A stretch of DNA of 64,000 bases from Mucilaginibacter auburnensis (GCF_002797815.1 NZ_PGFJ01000001.1:1054001-1118000); one strand, 5' to 3'. Counted from the stretch's first letter, positions 9,420 to 17,958 are shown. The notes: generated by a model not told the origin, from the sequence alone. A program made the numbers and translations.

Positions 9420-9626
9420 TTAAACGTTTTTAGGAGGAGTTTTAACCGGGTTAACCGGTTGCTCCTCTTTTTCGCGTTTAGCGGCTACATCGCCACCGTG
9501 TGGCTGGTCTGCATCATATACTTTATCTTCTTTTCTCACCTTGCTTTCACCGCCGTTATCATTTGGTCTGTCGGTTGGCGTATCAGCTGGTGATGGTTTA
9601 TCTGTTGAATTTGCGGGCTTGGTCAT
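9420..9626 (-). CDS. Small hydrophilic, low-complexity hypothetical protein
   Basis: A 68-residue protein almost devoid of hydrophobic residues, rich in Pro, Lys, Asp, Glu and Asn, and predicted disordered. Segments such as SKVRKEDKVYDADQPHGGD and EEQPVNPVKTPPKNV give no domain match that I recognise. ATG at 9626, stop TAA at 9420. It has its own intergenic region upstream and converges on tex. Disordered proteins of this sort are common in Sphingobacteriaceae, sometimes stress related, but that is inference. Its composition is unlike a random antisense frame and no gene lies opposite it. Confidence 0.6.
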   Translation of the reverse strand: MTKPANSTDKPSPADTPTDRPNDNGGESKVRKEDKVYDADQPHGGDVAAKREKEEQPVNPVKTPPKNV

Positions 9627-9825
9627 AATTAATTGTTGAATTAGTGAATTACTGATTGAGTGAATTAAAGGTTGGATGATTAGTGTGATGTCAATCTTTA
9701 ATCTTCAACTCACCTTTCCCAAAACACCTACCCACGCATATTGTTTAATTGCGTTAAATAATGTTAATATCGGCGGTTATCGGTTTAATTAAATTATAAA
9801 GTTTTACCTTTAAGCGCGTATTCTT

Positions 9826-9833
9826 AATTTAGC
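9826..9833 (+). promoter_or_regulatory. Possible -7 box of the ftsX operon
   Basis: TAATTTAG, one mismatch from TAnnTTTG, lies about 17 nt before the ftsX ATG. It is the best candidate in the 220-bp gap; the left part of that gap holds simple-word repeats (9634-9720) and an A+T-rich tract. Confidence 0.35.
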
Positions 9834-9849
9834 GACACAAATATTACGT

Positions 9850-10728
9850 ATGGAAGAATTTGAAGTAAGCGAATCAGCAAAGAAAACCAAGACCATCTAT
9901 ATATCTACAGTATTCGGCATATCAATGGTATTGCTGATGGTGGGCTTGTTAGGTTTGTTGCTTGTGCACGCCAATCACCTGTCGCGTTACGTAAAAGAGA
10001 ATATTGTGCTTAACATATTTGTTGATGAAGCCGCCCGCGAAGCTGATGTAAGGCAATTGCAAACGCAACTGGATGCCAATCCGGCTGTAAAACAAGCTAT
10101 CTACGTAAGCAAAGAGTTGGCAGCACGTAATCTTCAAAAAGATCTGGGCGAAGATTTTGTTAAGTTTTTGGGTTACAACCCGCTATCGCAATCGCTTGAT
10201 GTTTATCTGAATGCTGATTATGCTAACAATGCGCAAATAACTAAACTTAAAGAGCAATTACTTAAAAATCCATTAGTTAAGGAGGTTAAATATCAGCAAT
10301 CATTAGTTGACCAAATGAACCAGAATTTAACCGCGATTAGCCTGGTTATATTAGCCTTCGCATCCATATTTGTGGTGGTTTCGGTAGCATTGATCAACAA
10401 TACTATCCGGTTGGCTATTTACTCTCAAAGGTTTTTAATTAAATCAATGCAGTTGGTAGGCGCTACCAAAAACTTTATCCGCAAGCCGTTTATATTATAT
10501 GGTATATGGCATGGTATACTGGGCGGATTGATCGCTATTATTATTCTGATTGGCACGTTATACCTCGCCAACCTTCAAATACCCGATCTGATCATACTGC
10601 AAAGCAATGTTGAGTTTGGAATTGTGTTTTTGCTGGTGTTAGGTTTAGGTGTATTCATTTCGGGCGTAAGTACCTGGTTAGCGGTCAATAAATTTTTACG
10701 TTTAAAAATCTACGACCTTTACAGGTAG
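9850..10728 (+). CDS. ftsX: Cell division protein FtsX, ABC permease-like
   Basis: Inner-membrane partner of the ATPase FtsE; together they regulate peptidoglycan hydrolysis at the septum. The 292-residue protein has the expected layout: cytoplasmic N-tail, helix 1 (about residues 20-42), an extracellular domain (about 45-155, with LNIFVDEAAREADVRQLQTQ), then three helices (about 160-185, 210-240, 255-280). The sequence SMQLVGATKNFIRKPFILYG around 198-217 matches the conserved FtsX cytoplasmic loop. It is first in a probable operon with DUF3098 and uppP. FtsE is not in the window. Confidence 0.93.
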   Translation: MEEFEVSESAKKTKTIYISTVFGISMVLLMVGLLGLLLVHANHLSRYVKENIVLNIFVDEAAREADVRQLQTQLDANPAVKQAIYVSKELAARNLQKDLGEDFVKFLGYNPLSQSLDVYLNADYANNAQITKLKEQLLKNPLVKEVKYQQSLVDQMNQNLTAISLVILAFASIFVVVSVALINNTIRLAIYSQRFLIKSMQLVGATKNFIRKPFILYGIWHGILGGLIAIIILIGTLYLANLQIPDLIILQSNVEFGIVFLLVLGLGVFISGVSTWLAVNKFLRLKIYDLYR

Positions 10729-10806
10729 GTAAAAGCTAAAATGTGAATGGTAAAAGGTTCGCACCATTCGCTACATCACTCATTCAATAATTCATTAATT
10801 AAAAAT

Positions 10807-11043
10807 ATGGCAAAGAGCGCGCAAACTATAAAAACGCAAAAGGAGCCCACAGGCGCACCTGTTAAATTTATTTTTGAGAGAACTAACTACATGTGGTTCA
10901 TCATCAGCATAGCTGTTGTTACTGTTGGCTTTTTCTTAATGGCCGGCACTACAGATATTTATAGCACTACAAAAATTGTAGTTGCGCCAGTTGTTGTATT
11001 GGCAGGTTTCGGCATTGGTTTTTATGCTATCCTCAAAAAATAA
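10807..11043 (+). CDS. DUF3098 family small membrane protein
   Basis: A 78-residue protein with two hydrophobic helices (about 27-47 and 54-75) and a Lys-ending C-terminus. Members of DUF3098 sit between ftsX and uppP in many Bacteroidota, so a role linked to envelope growth is likely but unproven. An in-frame ATG 20 codons upstream (10747) would add an atypical His/Ser-rich leader that lies in an inverted-repeat spacer (GAATGGT and ACCATTC arms), so I chose the ATG at 10807, giving the conserved MAKSAQTIKTQ beginning. The gap to uppP is 48 bp. Confidence 0.85.
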   Translation: MAKSAQTIKTQKEPTGAPVKFIFERTNYMWFIISIAVVTVGFFLMAGTTDIYSTTKIVVAPVVVLAGFGIGFYAILKK

Positions 11044-11091
11044 TCGAGCCTTAACAGGCCTTTTCTTCCCCCGCATTAAAGTTGTCGCAAA

Positions 11092-11895
11092 ATGAATATT
11101 TTTCATGTTATAGTTTTGGCCATTATTGAAGGCCTTACTGAGTTTTTGCCTGTTTCGTCAACAGGGCACATGGTCGTAGCCAGTTCTTTAATGGGCATAG
11201 GCAAAGATGAGTTTGTGAAACTTTTTGAAATTGTGATCCAGTTAGGCGCTATTCTTTCGGTAGTGGTGCTTTATTTCAAGCGTTTTTTTCGCTCATTTAA
11301 GTTCTACATTAAATTAGTTGTTGGTGTAATACCGGCAGTTATATTCGGTGTTCTTTTTAAGAGCAAGATACAAATGTTGCTGGAGAATCCGTTGGTGGTT
11401 GGCGCAGCATTGGTTGTTGGTGGCGTAGTACTGCTTTTTGTTGACGACTGGTTTAAGAAGCCTACAATAACCAAGGAAGAGGATATTAGCTACCTTACAG
11501 CGCTTAAAATAGGTTTCTTTCAATGTTTGGCCATGATACCAGGCGTATCGCGTTCGGCATCATCTATTATTGGCGGTATGTCACAAAAGCTAAGCAGAAT
11601 GGCGGCTGCAGAGTTTTCTTTCTTTCTGGCTGTTCCCACAATGTTTGGTGCAACCTTAAAAGATGTTTATGACTTTTATAAAGATGGCGGTATTAGTCAG
11701 GCAGATCTGTATCAGGATATCAAATTCTTATTAGTGGGTAGCCTAATAGCTTTTATTGTAGCATTGTTAGCTATCAAATCCTTTATTACCTTTTTGGAAC
11801 GTAAGGGCTTCAAAGTATTTGGCTGGTATCGCATTATAGCAGGTATCATCATTATTATATTGTACTATACAGGCAACGCTCTGAATACTATTTAA
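11092..11895 (+). CDS. uppP: Undecaprenyl-diphosphatase
   Basis: Integral membrane phosphatase that converts undecaprenyl pyrophosphate to the monophosphate, recycling the lipid carrier of cell-wall and O-antigen synthesis; also called BacA for bacitracin resistance. The 267 residues form about eight helices. Both active-site signatures are intact: [14 protein letters not shown] (13-26) and [13 protein letters not shown] (around 155-167). It ends the ftsX-DUF3098-uppP operon and is followed by a strong intrinsic terminator. Confidence 0.97.
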   Translation: MNIFHVIVLAIIEGLTEFLPVSSTGHMVVASSLMGIGKDEFVKLFEIVIQLGAILSVVVLYFKRFFRSFKFYIKLVVGVIPAVIFGVLFKSKIQMLLENPLVVGAALVVGGVVLLFVDDWFKKPTITKEEDISYLTALKIGFFQCLAMIPGVSRSASSIIGGMSQKLSRMAAAEFSFFLAVPTMFGATLKDVYDFYKDGGISQADLYQDIKFLLVGSLIAFIVALLAIKSFITFLERKGFKVFGWYRIIAGIIIIILYYTGNALNTI

Positions 11896-11916
11896 TACTG
11901 TTATTTTATAAGTATA

Positions 11917-11950
11917 AAAGCCCTTGCATACTGTTGCAGGGGCTTTTTTG
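11917..11950 (+). terminator. Intrinsic terminator after uppP
   Basis: Stem of about 12 bp (AAAGCCCTTGCA pairing with TGCAGGGGCTTT, one G-U pair), six-base loop, then a T run. It lies 21 bp after the uppP stop. Confidence 0.9.
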
Positions 11951-11999
11951 TGTGTATAGAAATTAGCACATGTAACATTAAAGTAACAATTAAAATATG

Positions 12000-12152
12000 T
12001 ACAATTTAATTTCTGGTATGCCGTTTGTATGTTGTAACTCAGTTTTAAATAACTGAATTAACGTAATGTGCCGAAAGGCACTTCTCTTCATATAATTGGT
12101 TTATAATTGGTTTAGAAAGAGCTCCTGCCCATCAGGAGCTCTTCTTGTTTTG
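12000..12152 (+). ncRNA. Putative small RNA ending in an intrinsic terminator
   Basis: Three hairpins follow one another between the uppP terminator and the next gene: CAGTT/AACTG (12040-12055), a perfect GTGCC-GAAA-GGCAC stem with a GNRA tetraloop (12068-12081), and a 10-bp stem AGAGCTCCTG/CAGGAGCTCT (12118-12142) followed by TCTTGTTTT, a classical terminator. Between the last two lies a direct repeat of ATAATTGGTTT (12092-12112). The region upstream already ends with the uppP terminator, so a second one implies an independent transcript. The 5' end is a guess; I see no perfect TAnnTTTG box, only TATGTTGT near 12029. Confidence 0.45.
12118..12152 (+). terminator. Intrinsic terminator of the putative small RNA
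   Basis: Perfect 10-bp inverted repeat with a five-base loop followed by a T-rich tail on the plus strand. No protein gene ends immediately before it. Confidence 0.85.
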
Positions 12153-12171
12153 GTTATGTAACAGCCTTAAA

Positions 12172-12263
12172 ATGAATAATGAACGCCCAATATCGAATAA
12201 TGTATATCGAAGTTTGTTTGGTGCTTCATCATTCGAAATTCAACGTTCGTTGTTCGATATTCA
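12172..12263. repeat. Imperfect palindromic simple-word spacer
   Basis: Words such as AATATCGAATAATG and CATTCGAAATTC recur in both orientations; the left arm (about 12182-12201) and right arm pair at roughly 14 of 20 positions. It is similar in style to spacers at 9634, 10740, 16846, 17959 and 43460. Confidence 0.55.
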
Positions 12264-12268
12264 GACGC

Positions 12269-12302
12269 AAAACAAAAAGGCCGGTCCTTGCGAACCGGCC
12301 TT
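12269..12302 (-). terminator. Intrinsic terminator of the TolC-adaptor operon
   Basis: Stem AAGGCCGGT pairing with ACCGGCCTT (12277-12302), followed on the minus strand by TTTTTGTTTT. It lies 26 bp after the adaptor stop codon. Confidence 0.9.
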
Positions 12303-12327
12303 ATAAATTGTTATAATTTGTAGGTTG

Positions 12328-13668
12328 TTATTTCTCTTCTGTGCTGGTGAATAGCTTGGCTTTGTCAACCTTCTCAACCAGTGCGCCGTCTTTCAGCGTT
12401 TTTGAAATAGCAGGATATGGTGCTGATACCACTTCGTCTCCATCTTTCAGGCCTGATAAGATTTGCACATAGGTATCATCCTGGATACCTGTAGTAACCT
12501 GTACCTGTTTAACTTTACCTGAAGCTTCATACACAAAAACGTATTCTTTAGCAGGTGCGGCACTGGCAGTAGTTTTGGTGTCGCTGTCATCTTTCTTAGG
12601 AGCCGACTCGTCTTTCTTCTCCTCGCGGGTGGTAACAGACTGGATAGGGACCGATAACGCTTTGGTATGATTGGTCATAATATCAACCGTAGCGGTAAGC
12701 CCCGGACGGAACGGCGATGGATTGTTAGATTTACTGTTCAGTATATCCGCGTATGATGCAGCATCAATACGCACTTTAACGGTAAAGTTGGTCACCTGGT
12801 CGGCAGTAGTTCCAACCACGTTAGCAGAACTGCCAATCTCAGTAACCCTGCCTTTGAATTTTTTTCCTGAAAAAGCGTCAACCTGAATAAGCGACTCATC
12901 ACCAAGGCTTATGCGGTTAATGTCGTTCTCGTTAACGTCTACGTTAACATCCATGTCATTAAGGTTTGAAATGGTCATGATCTCGGTACCTGCAAATTGT
13001 TGGGTTCCCAAAACACGTTCGCCAATTTCAACAGATAATTTCGATACAACACCATCAACCGGAGCGTAAATAGTTGTTTTCATCAGGTTGTCATTCGCTT
13101 CTTTTACAGTAGCTTCAGATTGCTGCATGCCAAATTTTGCTGCTATAACGCTTTGTTTAGAAGCTTCTAAACCGGCAACGGCACTTTCATAGCTTGCTTT
13201 GGCCTGGTCAAACTCGGCAGCAGTAAGCACCTTCTTTTCAAATAATTCCTTACTGCGTTTGTAGTTGGCAGCCTGGTTGTTGTAAGTAGCTTCGGCTTGT
13301 TTTTGCATTTGGCTTGAGTTAGCCACGTTTGCTTTTTGTGAGTTGAGCGAAGCAACTGCGCGGTTATATCCCGATTGCAAAATGTCCGGACGTATTTTGA
13401 TCAATAACTGACCTTTTTTTACCACATCACCTTCTTTAATAGGCAGTTCAACTACCTCGCCGGATACCTCAGGACTGATCTTAACTTCTACGTGCGGCAT
13501 GATTTTTCCGCTGGCAGAAACCGTTTCGTTGATCTCGCGGTTGGCGGCTTTTTCGGTAGCAACCTTTGTTTTTTGTTCTTTACCGATAACGCCCGTTGCC
13601 TTACCAATAATAAGCAGCACCACAACGATGCCTAAACCAATTAGAATATATTTAGTAGTTTTTCCCAT
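12328..13668 (-). CDS. Efflux periplasmic adaptor (HlyD/MacA family)
   Basis: Membrane-fusion protein of 446 residues linking an inner-membrane transporter to an outer-membrane TolC channel. An N-terminal anchor helix (about 6-28) is followed by a biotinyl-lipoyl half (VEVKISPEVSGEVVELPIKE, around 60-80), a long alpha-hairpin coiled coil (around 100-190, Ala/Gln/Lys rich), the second lipoyl half (TIYAPVDGVVSKLSVEIGER), a beta-barrel, and a membrane-proximal domain interrupted by a charged Lys/Asp/Ser/Thr insertion (around 355-380). It lies 23 bp downstream of the TolC gene. The matching ABC or RND pump gene is not in the window. Confidence 0.93.
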   Translation of the reverse strand: MGKTTKYILIGLGIVVVLLIIGKATGVIGKEQKTKVATEKAANREINETVSASGKIMPHVEVKISPEVSGEVVELPIKEGDVVKKGQLLIKIRPDILQSGYNRAVASLNSQKANVANSSQMQKQAEATYNNQAANYKRSKELFEKKVLTAAEFDQAKASYESAVAGLEASKQSVIAAKFGMQQSEATVKEANDNLMKTTIYAPVDGVVSKLSVEIGERVLGTQQFAGTEIMTISNLNDMDVNVDVNENDINRISLGDESLIQVDAFSGKKFKGRVTEIGSSANVVGTTADQVTNFTVKVRIDAASYADILNSKSNNPSPFRPGLTATVDIMTNHTKALSVPIQSVTTREEKKDESAPKKDDSDTKTTASAAPAKEYVFVYEASGKVKQVQVTTGIQDDTYVQILSGLKDGDEVVSAPYPAISKTLKDGALVEKVDKAKLFTSTEEK

Positions 13669-13691
13669 GATATGCAGGATTTTTTTATTTA

Positions 13692-15137
13692 TTAAAGAGT
13701 GATAGTTTTACCTAAATAATAGTCAATTATTTTACTTCTGAAAATGACAGCGTATTGTGCCTGGATCATATCGTTTTGCGATCTGTTAAAGTTGGTAACC
13801 GCTGTATTATAATCTAACGAGTTGACCAAACCCACGTCATAACGTTGTTGCGTAACATTTAACGCATCTCTGTTAGCCTCAAAAGTTTGAGTAGCAGATT
13901 GATATTGCTTGGTAGCTGCATTCAGATCAAGTACAGCCTGCATAATTATTTTGGTAAGGTTGTTTTTTGACAACTGCGTATTAAGCTGTGCGTTTTGATA
14001 ATTAAGTTGTGCCTTTTTAACGTTAGTATGCGCTAAAAATCTGTTAAATATGGGTATTTGTAAACTTAAACCTACGCCTTGGTTAAAGTTGTTTCTAAAT
14101 TGATCAAGAAAAGGATATGGGCCTTGTATTGGGCTTACTGACGGTGTTACAGAAATAACACTGGTATTTGAACCTTCAACCTTTCCTATAACAGGGAAAG
14201 TAGGAGGTGTGTAACCTAAAATTTGTGTAAATCTGTTAGAATAACTGGAAGCAAGGTTACCATACATGCTTAATGTTGGGTAGTAAGCACCTTTGGCAAT
14301 TTTGATAGATTGTGCAAACGTGCGCTCTCTCGCTTCAGCAAGCTTAATATCCGGGTTAATGCCTAATGCAGTGTTGGCAACTTCATTGGCATCATATGCT
14401 GTTTGTACATTGGTCAATCTGCTAATATCCGGACGCTCTACTGTTATTTCAGTATATGGATTCATTTCCATCAACTGCTTCAACGTAAGTACAGATATAT
14501 TAAGCTGGTTTTCAGCATTGGTTAAATTAAGATTAGCCGTAGCTGATTGTGCTTTAGCCTGCGACAAGTCGGCAAGTGTGTTTTTACCGGCATCAAAACT
14601 TATTTGTACCCTTTGTTGGTTTTGATTGGCAATGTCTATCTGTTGTTTAGCTGCTGTTACCAGATCTTGGTTAACTAAAATTTGCAGATAAGTGGTTACA
14701 ACATTTAGTATCAGATCATTTTTAATTTTAGCCGTATTGCTTTGATTAACATCAACGGTTAACCTGTTTTGAATGATCTGGTTGCGCAACTGGCCGCCCT
14801 GAAACAAGGTGACGTTCATTTGGGCATTTGCGTTAACGTTAAATGAGGCCTGGTTAGAGAAGGCGAAGGTACCTGCAACCTGGCTTCGGCCAAAGTTGTA
14901 GCCACCATTTGAGCTTCCGTTAAGGCTTGGCAACAGGTTGTTTTTTGATTGTTGCAGATCGGCATAACCAATTGCTTCTGTAACCTGTGCCTGCTTGATG
15001 TTAAGGTTGTTGGCTAACATGCGGTCAACCGCTTGCTGCAGGGTTATTCTTTCCTGCGCTTTAACAGTAAAACCTGCGGTAACCAGCAAAGCGGCCATTA
15101 TACCTGCACGTTTTAATACTGATGTATTTTGCTTCAT
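13692..15137 (-). CDS. TolC family outer-membrane efflux protein
   Basis: A 481-residue outer-membrane channel with signal peptide (residues 1-28, cut after VKAQ). Two duplicated halves rich in Gln, Asn, Ala and Leu form the long alpha-helical tunnel; typical OEP features are the NLLPSLNGSSNGGYNFGRSQ region near 60-80 and QRYDVGLVNSLDYNTA near 435-450, which mirrors ISFDAGKNTLADLSQAKAQS in the first half. It is first in an operon with the adaptor. Start ATG at 15137. Confidence 0.94.
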   Translation of the reverse strand: MKQNTSVLKRAGIMAALLVTAGFTVKAQERITLQQAVDRMLANNLNIKQAQVTEAIGYADLQQSKNNLLPSLNGSSNGGYNFGRSQVAGTFAFSNQASFNVNANAQMNVTLFQGGQLRNQIIQNRLTVDVNQSNTAKIKNDLILNVVTTYLQILVNQDLVTAAKQQIDIANQNQQRVQISFDAGKNTLADLSQAKAQSATANLNLTNAENQLNISVLTLKQLMEMNPYTEITVERPDISRLTNVQTAYDANEVANTALGINPDIKLAEARERTFAQSIKIAKGAYYPTLSMYGNLASSYSNRFTQILGYTPPTFPVIGKVEGSNTSVISVTPSVSPIQGPYPFLDQFRNNFNQGVGLSLQIPIFNRFLAHTNVKKAQLNYQNAQLNTQLSKNNLTKIIMQAVLDLNAATKQYQSATQTFEANRDALNVTQQRYDVGLVNSLDYNTAVTNFNRSQNDMIQAQYAVIFRSKIIDYYLGKTITL

Positions 15138-15262
15138 ATAGTTATTATGTACAAAAATTGAGATGTTTTACCGGAGATAGCCGGATTTGCTTTACATTAG
15201 TAATTGCACTAATTAAGCATTTCACTCGTCTCCTGTATAAAGGCGATCTCTTTGTTCGAATT

Positions 15263-15883
15263 ATGTATCTGGTTAAAACACCTTGGCTGCTAAAAAAAAT
15301 CTATCCGCAACTTATTTGGGACGGTGATAAACGCAGTCGTACTATTTATCTGACGTTTGACGACGGGCCTATACCAATTGTTACACCTTTTGTTTTAAAT
15401 ATTTTAGCGCAATACAAGGCAAAAGCCACTTTTTTTTGCATTGGCGATAACGTTACTAAACATACGGATATTTTCGATAATTTAAAATCGGCCGGACATA
15501 CCATCGGTAACCATACCTTTAACCATTTAAGAGGCTGGGACACGCCCGACGACCAGTATTTTCAAAACTTTATAAAAGCAGATGAATTACTTAATACTCA
15601 ACTTTTCCGGCCACCGTACGGCCGCATAAAACGCTCGCAAATTAAGCTTTTAAAACAATACCGTCCCAATATAAAAATCATTATGTGGGACGTTTTGAGC
15701 GGCGATTTTGATACGCAACTTAGTCCTGAAAAATGCCTGCAAAACGTTTTGAAACATACCGAGGCTGGTTCCATTGTTGTCTTTCATGATAGCCTAAAGG
15801 CCTTTGACCGATTGCAGTATGTTTTGCCACGGGCAATGGAGGAATGGAGCAAAAATGGATATGCTTTTGGCTGCTTAGTTTAA
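15263..15883 (+). CDS. NodB-type polysaccharide deacetylase
   Basis: Carbohydrate esterase 4 family enzyme removing N- or O-acetyl groups from a glycan such as peptidoglycan or chitin-like oligosaccharide. With the ATG at 15263 it has 206 residues. Motifs are complete: TFDDGP (31-36, catalytic Asp33 and metal Asp34), HTFNH (84-88, metal histidines) and RPPYG (116-120), plus the later FHDS. No signal peptide is present, so a cytoplasmic or anchored location is unclear. A start at 15122 in the same frame would overlap the divergent TolC gene and add a non-family leader, so I rejected it. It converges with the desaturase pseudogene 4 bp away. Confidence 0.9.
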   Translation: MYLVKTPWLLKKIYPQLIWDGDKRSRTIYLTFDDGPIPIVTPFVLNILAQYKAKATFFCIGDNVTKHTDIFDNLKSAGHTIGNHTFNHLRGWDTPDDQYFQNFIKADELLNTQLFRPPYGRIKRSQIKLLKQYRPNIKIIMWDVLSGDFDTQLSPEKCLQNVLKHTEAGSIVVFHDSLKAFDRLQYVLPRAMEEWSKNGYAFGCLV

Positions 15884-15887
15884 TAAG

Positions 15888-16669
15888 TTAAAAAGTACTC
15901 TTTTTCTCAATCTCGGGTAATGCCAGATCTATTCTTCGGGCCAGCTCAGGCAATTTAATGGTCGGAACTGCCGGAAAGAGATGGTGCTCTAAATGGTAAA
16001 ACATACTAAAAGTGATTTTATTTTTCCAGCCTCCTCTTTGTGTTCTTGCAAATTCAGGGCTATCATGTGTATCATGATGAACTGTCCAAACTGCAAAAAA
16101 AGCCATTAAAAATTCGCCAATAATCATAATTACAATATGATATATGAGAAAATGAATGTTAAAATAAAATACAATACTTACAAAAATGATAATAGAAAGT
16201 AGTTCTAACAACACATTCTTTCTATAGTTGCTGTTTCCCAATTGTAAAGTGATTTTATGAATAAGAAACATATGAACAGGGCCGTATAATATTGCACCAT
16301 ACCATGTCATTCCGGCTGATTTGCCTTCGTAATCGTCGTTGGTTAAACAATACTTATGATGCCTGATGTGATTAAATTTTACGGCATGTATTGAAACCAA
16401 CATTAAGACACTGTTAATGTAAAGTGACAGCCAGGTTAGGAATTTATTTGTCCCCAACGAATTATGAAAACCGTTATGAACCTGCCTTAATCCTGTTAGG
16501 AAAAAAACGCAGAAAAAGGCAGAGCGGCTATATAATAACCAAAATAGGCAAGGGTAATAGAAATTATAAACCAAGGGATAGTGAGATTATTCTCAATTAA
16601 CATCTCCTGTACTGAAAGACTTTTTAAATCTTTCCATTCCACCTTTTTAAGAATTTCCTGATGCGTCAT
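15888..16669 (-). pseudogene. Fatty acid desaturase, interrupted by a -1 frameshift in a T run
   Basis: Two overlapping frames make one desaturase. The first begins with ATG at 16669 (MTHQEILKKVEWKDLKSL) and reads to a stop at 16496; its hydrophobic end YYIAALPFSAFF joins directly to FLTGLRQVHNGFHNSLG in the next frame if one T is added to a seven-T run at 16501-16507. The 3' part holds the three histidine boxes of membrane di-iron desaturases: HNGFH, HIRHH and HLEHH, with helices between. The whole would be about 260 residues. It introduces double bonds into membrane acyl chains. The break could be a real mutation, a phase-variable tract or a sequencing error. Its start overlaps the upstream small gene by ATGA. 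Confidence 0.8.
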
Positions 16670-16839
16670 ATAGAAAAGAAGTTATTCTTGTACATCCACA
16701 AAATGGCCGCAACAACGGTAATAGCTAAAGCTGTTAAACCAATCCAGCCCTTGCGCTTGTCCTGACGCAGCACCCAAATTAAAAAGCCAATTAATGGCAC
16801 TACAAATATTGTCCAGAAAATTAAAGAAGCAGCAGACAT
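16666..16839 (-). CDS. Two-helix membrane microprotein, coupled to the desaturase
   Basis: A 57-residue protein, MSAASLIFWTIFVVPLIGFL at the start, then a basic loop (RQDKRKGW, 25-32) and a second helix (about 33-50) ending YKNNFFSI. Its TGA stop overlaps the desaturase ATG in the sequence ATGA, a classical arrangement for translational coupling. Charge placement suggests both ends outside and the basic loop in the cytoplasm. No known family is recognised. The tight coupling suggests a role with the desaturase, for instance as a partner subunit; this is inference. Confidence 0.65.
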   Translation of the reverse strand: MSAASLIFWTIFVVPLIGFLIWVLRQDKRKGWIGLTALAITVVAAILWMYKNNFFSI

Positions 16840-16845
16840 ATAATT

Positions 16846-16931
16846 AGTTAATAGTTCTTAGTTAATTGTTCATGGTTTGGTTGGTTGACAGTTTGATTTG
16901 TTTCTATGAACTATGAACCAATAACCATGAA
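16846..16931. repeat. Imperfect palindromic simple-word spacer
   Basis: Words of the type GTTCATGGTT and AACCATGAAC, and TAGTTAATTG against CAATAACCAT, recur in inverted order between tsaD and the microprotein gene. No gene is present. Confidence 0.5.
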
Positions 16932-17933
16932 CTAAAACGGCATCCTCGCCAGTGGCGCAACATTTTGCCCGGTAAATTCACCTTTTAAATATTTGTGATA
17001 ACCGGCAATGGCTATCATGCCCGCATTATCGGTACAATATTGCATGGCCGGAATGAAATAGTTCCAGCCATTTTTCTCCGCCATTTGTTGCAGGCCTTGT
17101 CTTAAGCCTGTGTTGGCTGATACACCACCTGCCATGGCCACATCCTTAATACCGTATTCACGGGCCGCGCGTTCAAATTTGTTTAGCAATATAGTAACGA
17201 TACGCTTTTCAACAGATGCGCATATATCGTTTATATTATCCTGTATAAAATTCGGGTTAGCTGCTACATTATCTCTTATAAAATAAAGTATAGAAGTTTT
17301 CAATCCGCTAAAGCTATAATCAAAGCCGGGTATCTGCGGCTCCGGAAATTTAAAACGGTCAGGGTTACCTAAACGTGCGTACTTGTCAATAAGCGGCCCG
17401 CCGGGATAGGGTAGGCCCAGTATTTTGCTGGTTTTATCCATAGCCTCACCTGCGGCATCATCAAGCGTTTGACCAATCACTTCCATATCAAAATAGTCTT
17501 TGACCAAAACTATCTGCGTATGCCCGCCCGATACGGTAAGGCACAAAAAAGGGAAAGATGGTTTTTTCTCACCAATAAAGTGGGCTAACACATGAGCTTG
17601 CATATGGTTAACTTCAATAAGCGGAAGGCTGTTTGCCAGCGCAAAACCCTTGGCAAATGATACGCCGACAAGCAAAGAACCCAATAAACCGGGTCCGCGT
17701 GTAAAAGCTACGGCATCAATATCATTTTTGTTTACTTTTGCGTTTAATAATGCTTGTTGAACAGCCGGAACAATATTCTGCTGATGAACCCTTGAGGCTA
17801 ACTCGGGCACAACGCCACCGTAAGCCTCGTGTATAGCCTGATTGGCAATAACATTGCTTAAAACAGCACCGTCAACACACACGGCTGCCGAGGTATCATC
17901 GCAGGAAGATTCTATGGCTAATATTACAGGCAC
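16932..17933 (-). CDS. tsaD: tRNA N6-adenosine threonylcarbamoyltransferase TsaD
   Basis: Cytoplasmic ASKHA-fold enzyme that transfers the threonylcarbamoyl group onto A37 of ANN-decoding tRNAs, working with TsaB and TsaE. The length of 333 residues is standard. The N-terminal IESSCDDTSAAV (7-18), the iron-binding HMQAH motif (His110 and His114), the nucleotide-binding SGGHTQIVLV region (around 134) and the C-terminal AGGVSANTGLR and DNAGMIA segments are all present. Transcribed singly from 17933. Confidence 0.98.
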   Translation of the reverse strand: MPVILAIESSCDDTSAAVCVDGAVLSNVIANQAIHEAYGGVVPELASRVHQQNIVPAVQQALLNAKVNKNDIDAVAFTRGPGLLGSLLVGVSFAKGFALANSLPLIEVNHMQAHVLAHFIGEKKPSFPFLCLTVSGGHTQIVLVKDYFDMEVIGQTLDDAAGEAMDKTSKILGLPYPGGPLIDKYARLGNPDRFKFPEPQIPGFDYSFSGLKTSILYFIRDNVAANPNFIQDNINDICASVEKRIVTILLNKFERAAREYGIKDVAMAGGVSANTGLRQGLQQMAEKNGWNYFIPAMQYCTDNAGMIAIAGYHKYLKGEFTGQNVAPLARMPF

Positions 17934-17958
17934 TATGTTTAATTTTGAAGGATCGATT

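Larger units (their letters stand above)
11951..12327. other. Intergenic region between uppP and the efflux adaptor gene
   Basis: This gap of over 370 bp holds a candidate small RNA with its own terminator (12000-12152), a palindromic simple-word spacer (about 12172-12263) and the minus-strand terminator of the adaptor gene (12269-12302). I see no protein gene; frames here are under 25 codons. Confidence 0.6.

Noticed and set aside
15122-15262. Longer N-terminus for the NodB deacetylase
   Set aside because: It overlaps the start of the divergent TolC gene and adds no family sequence; the ATG at 15263 fits better.
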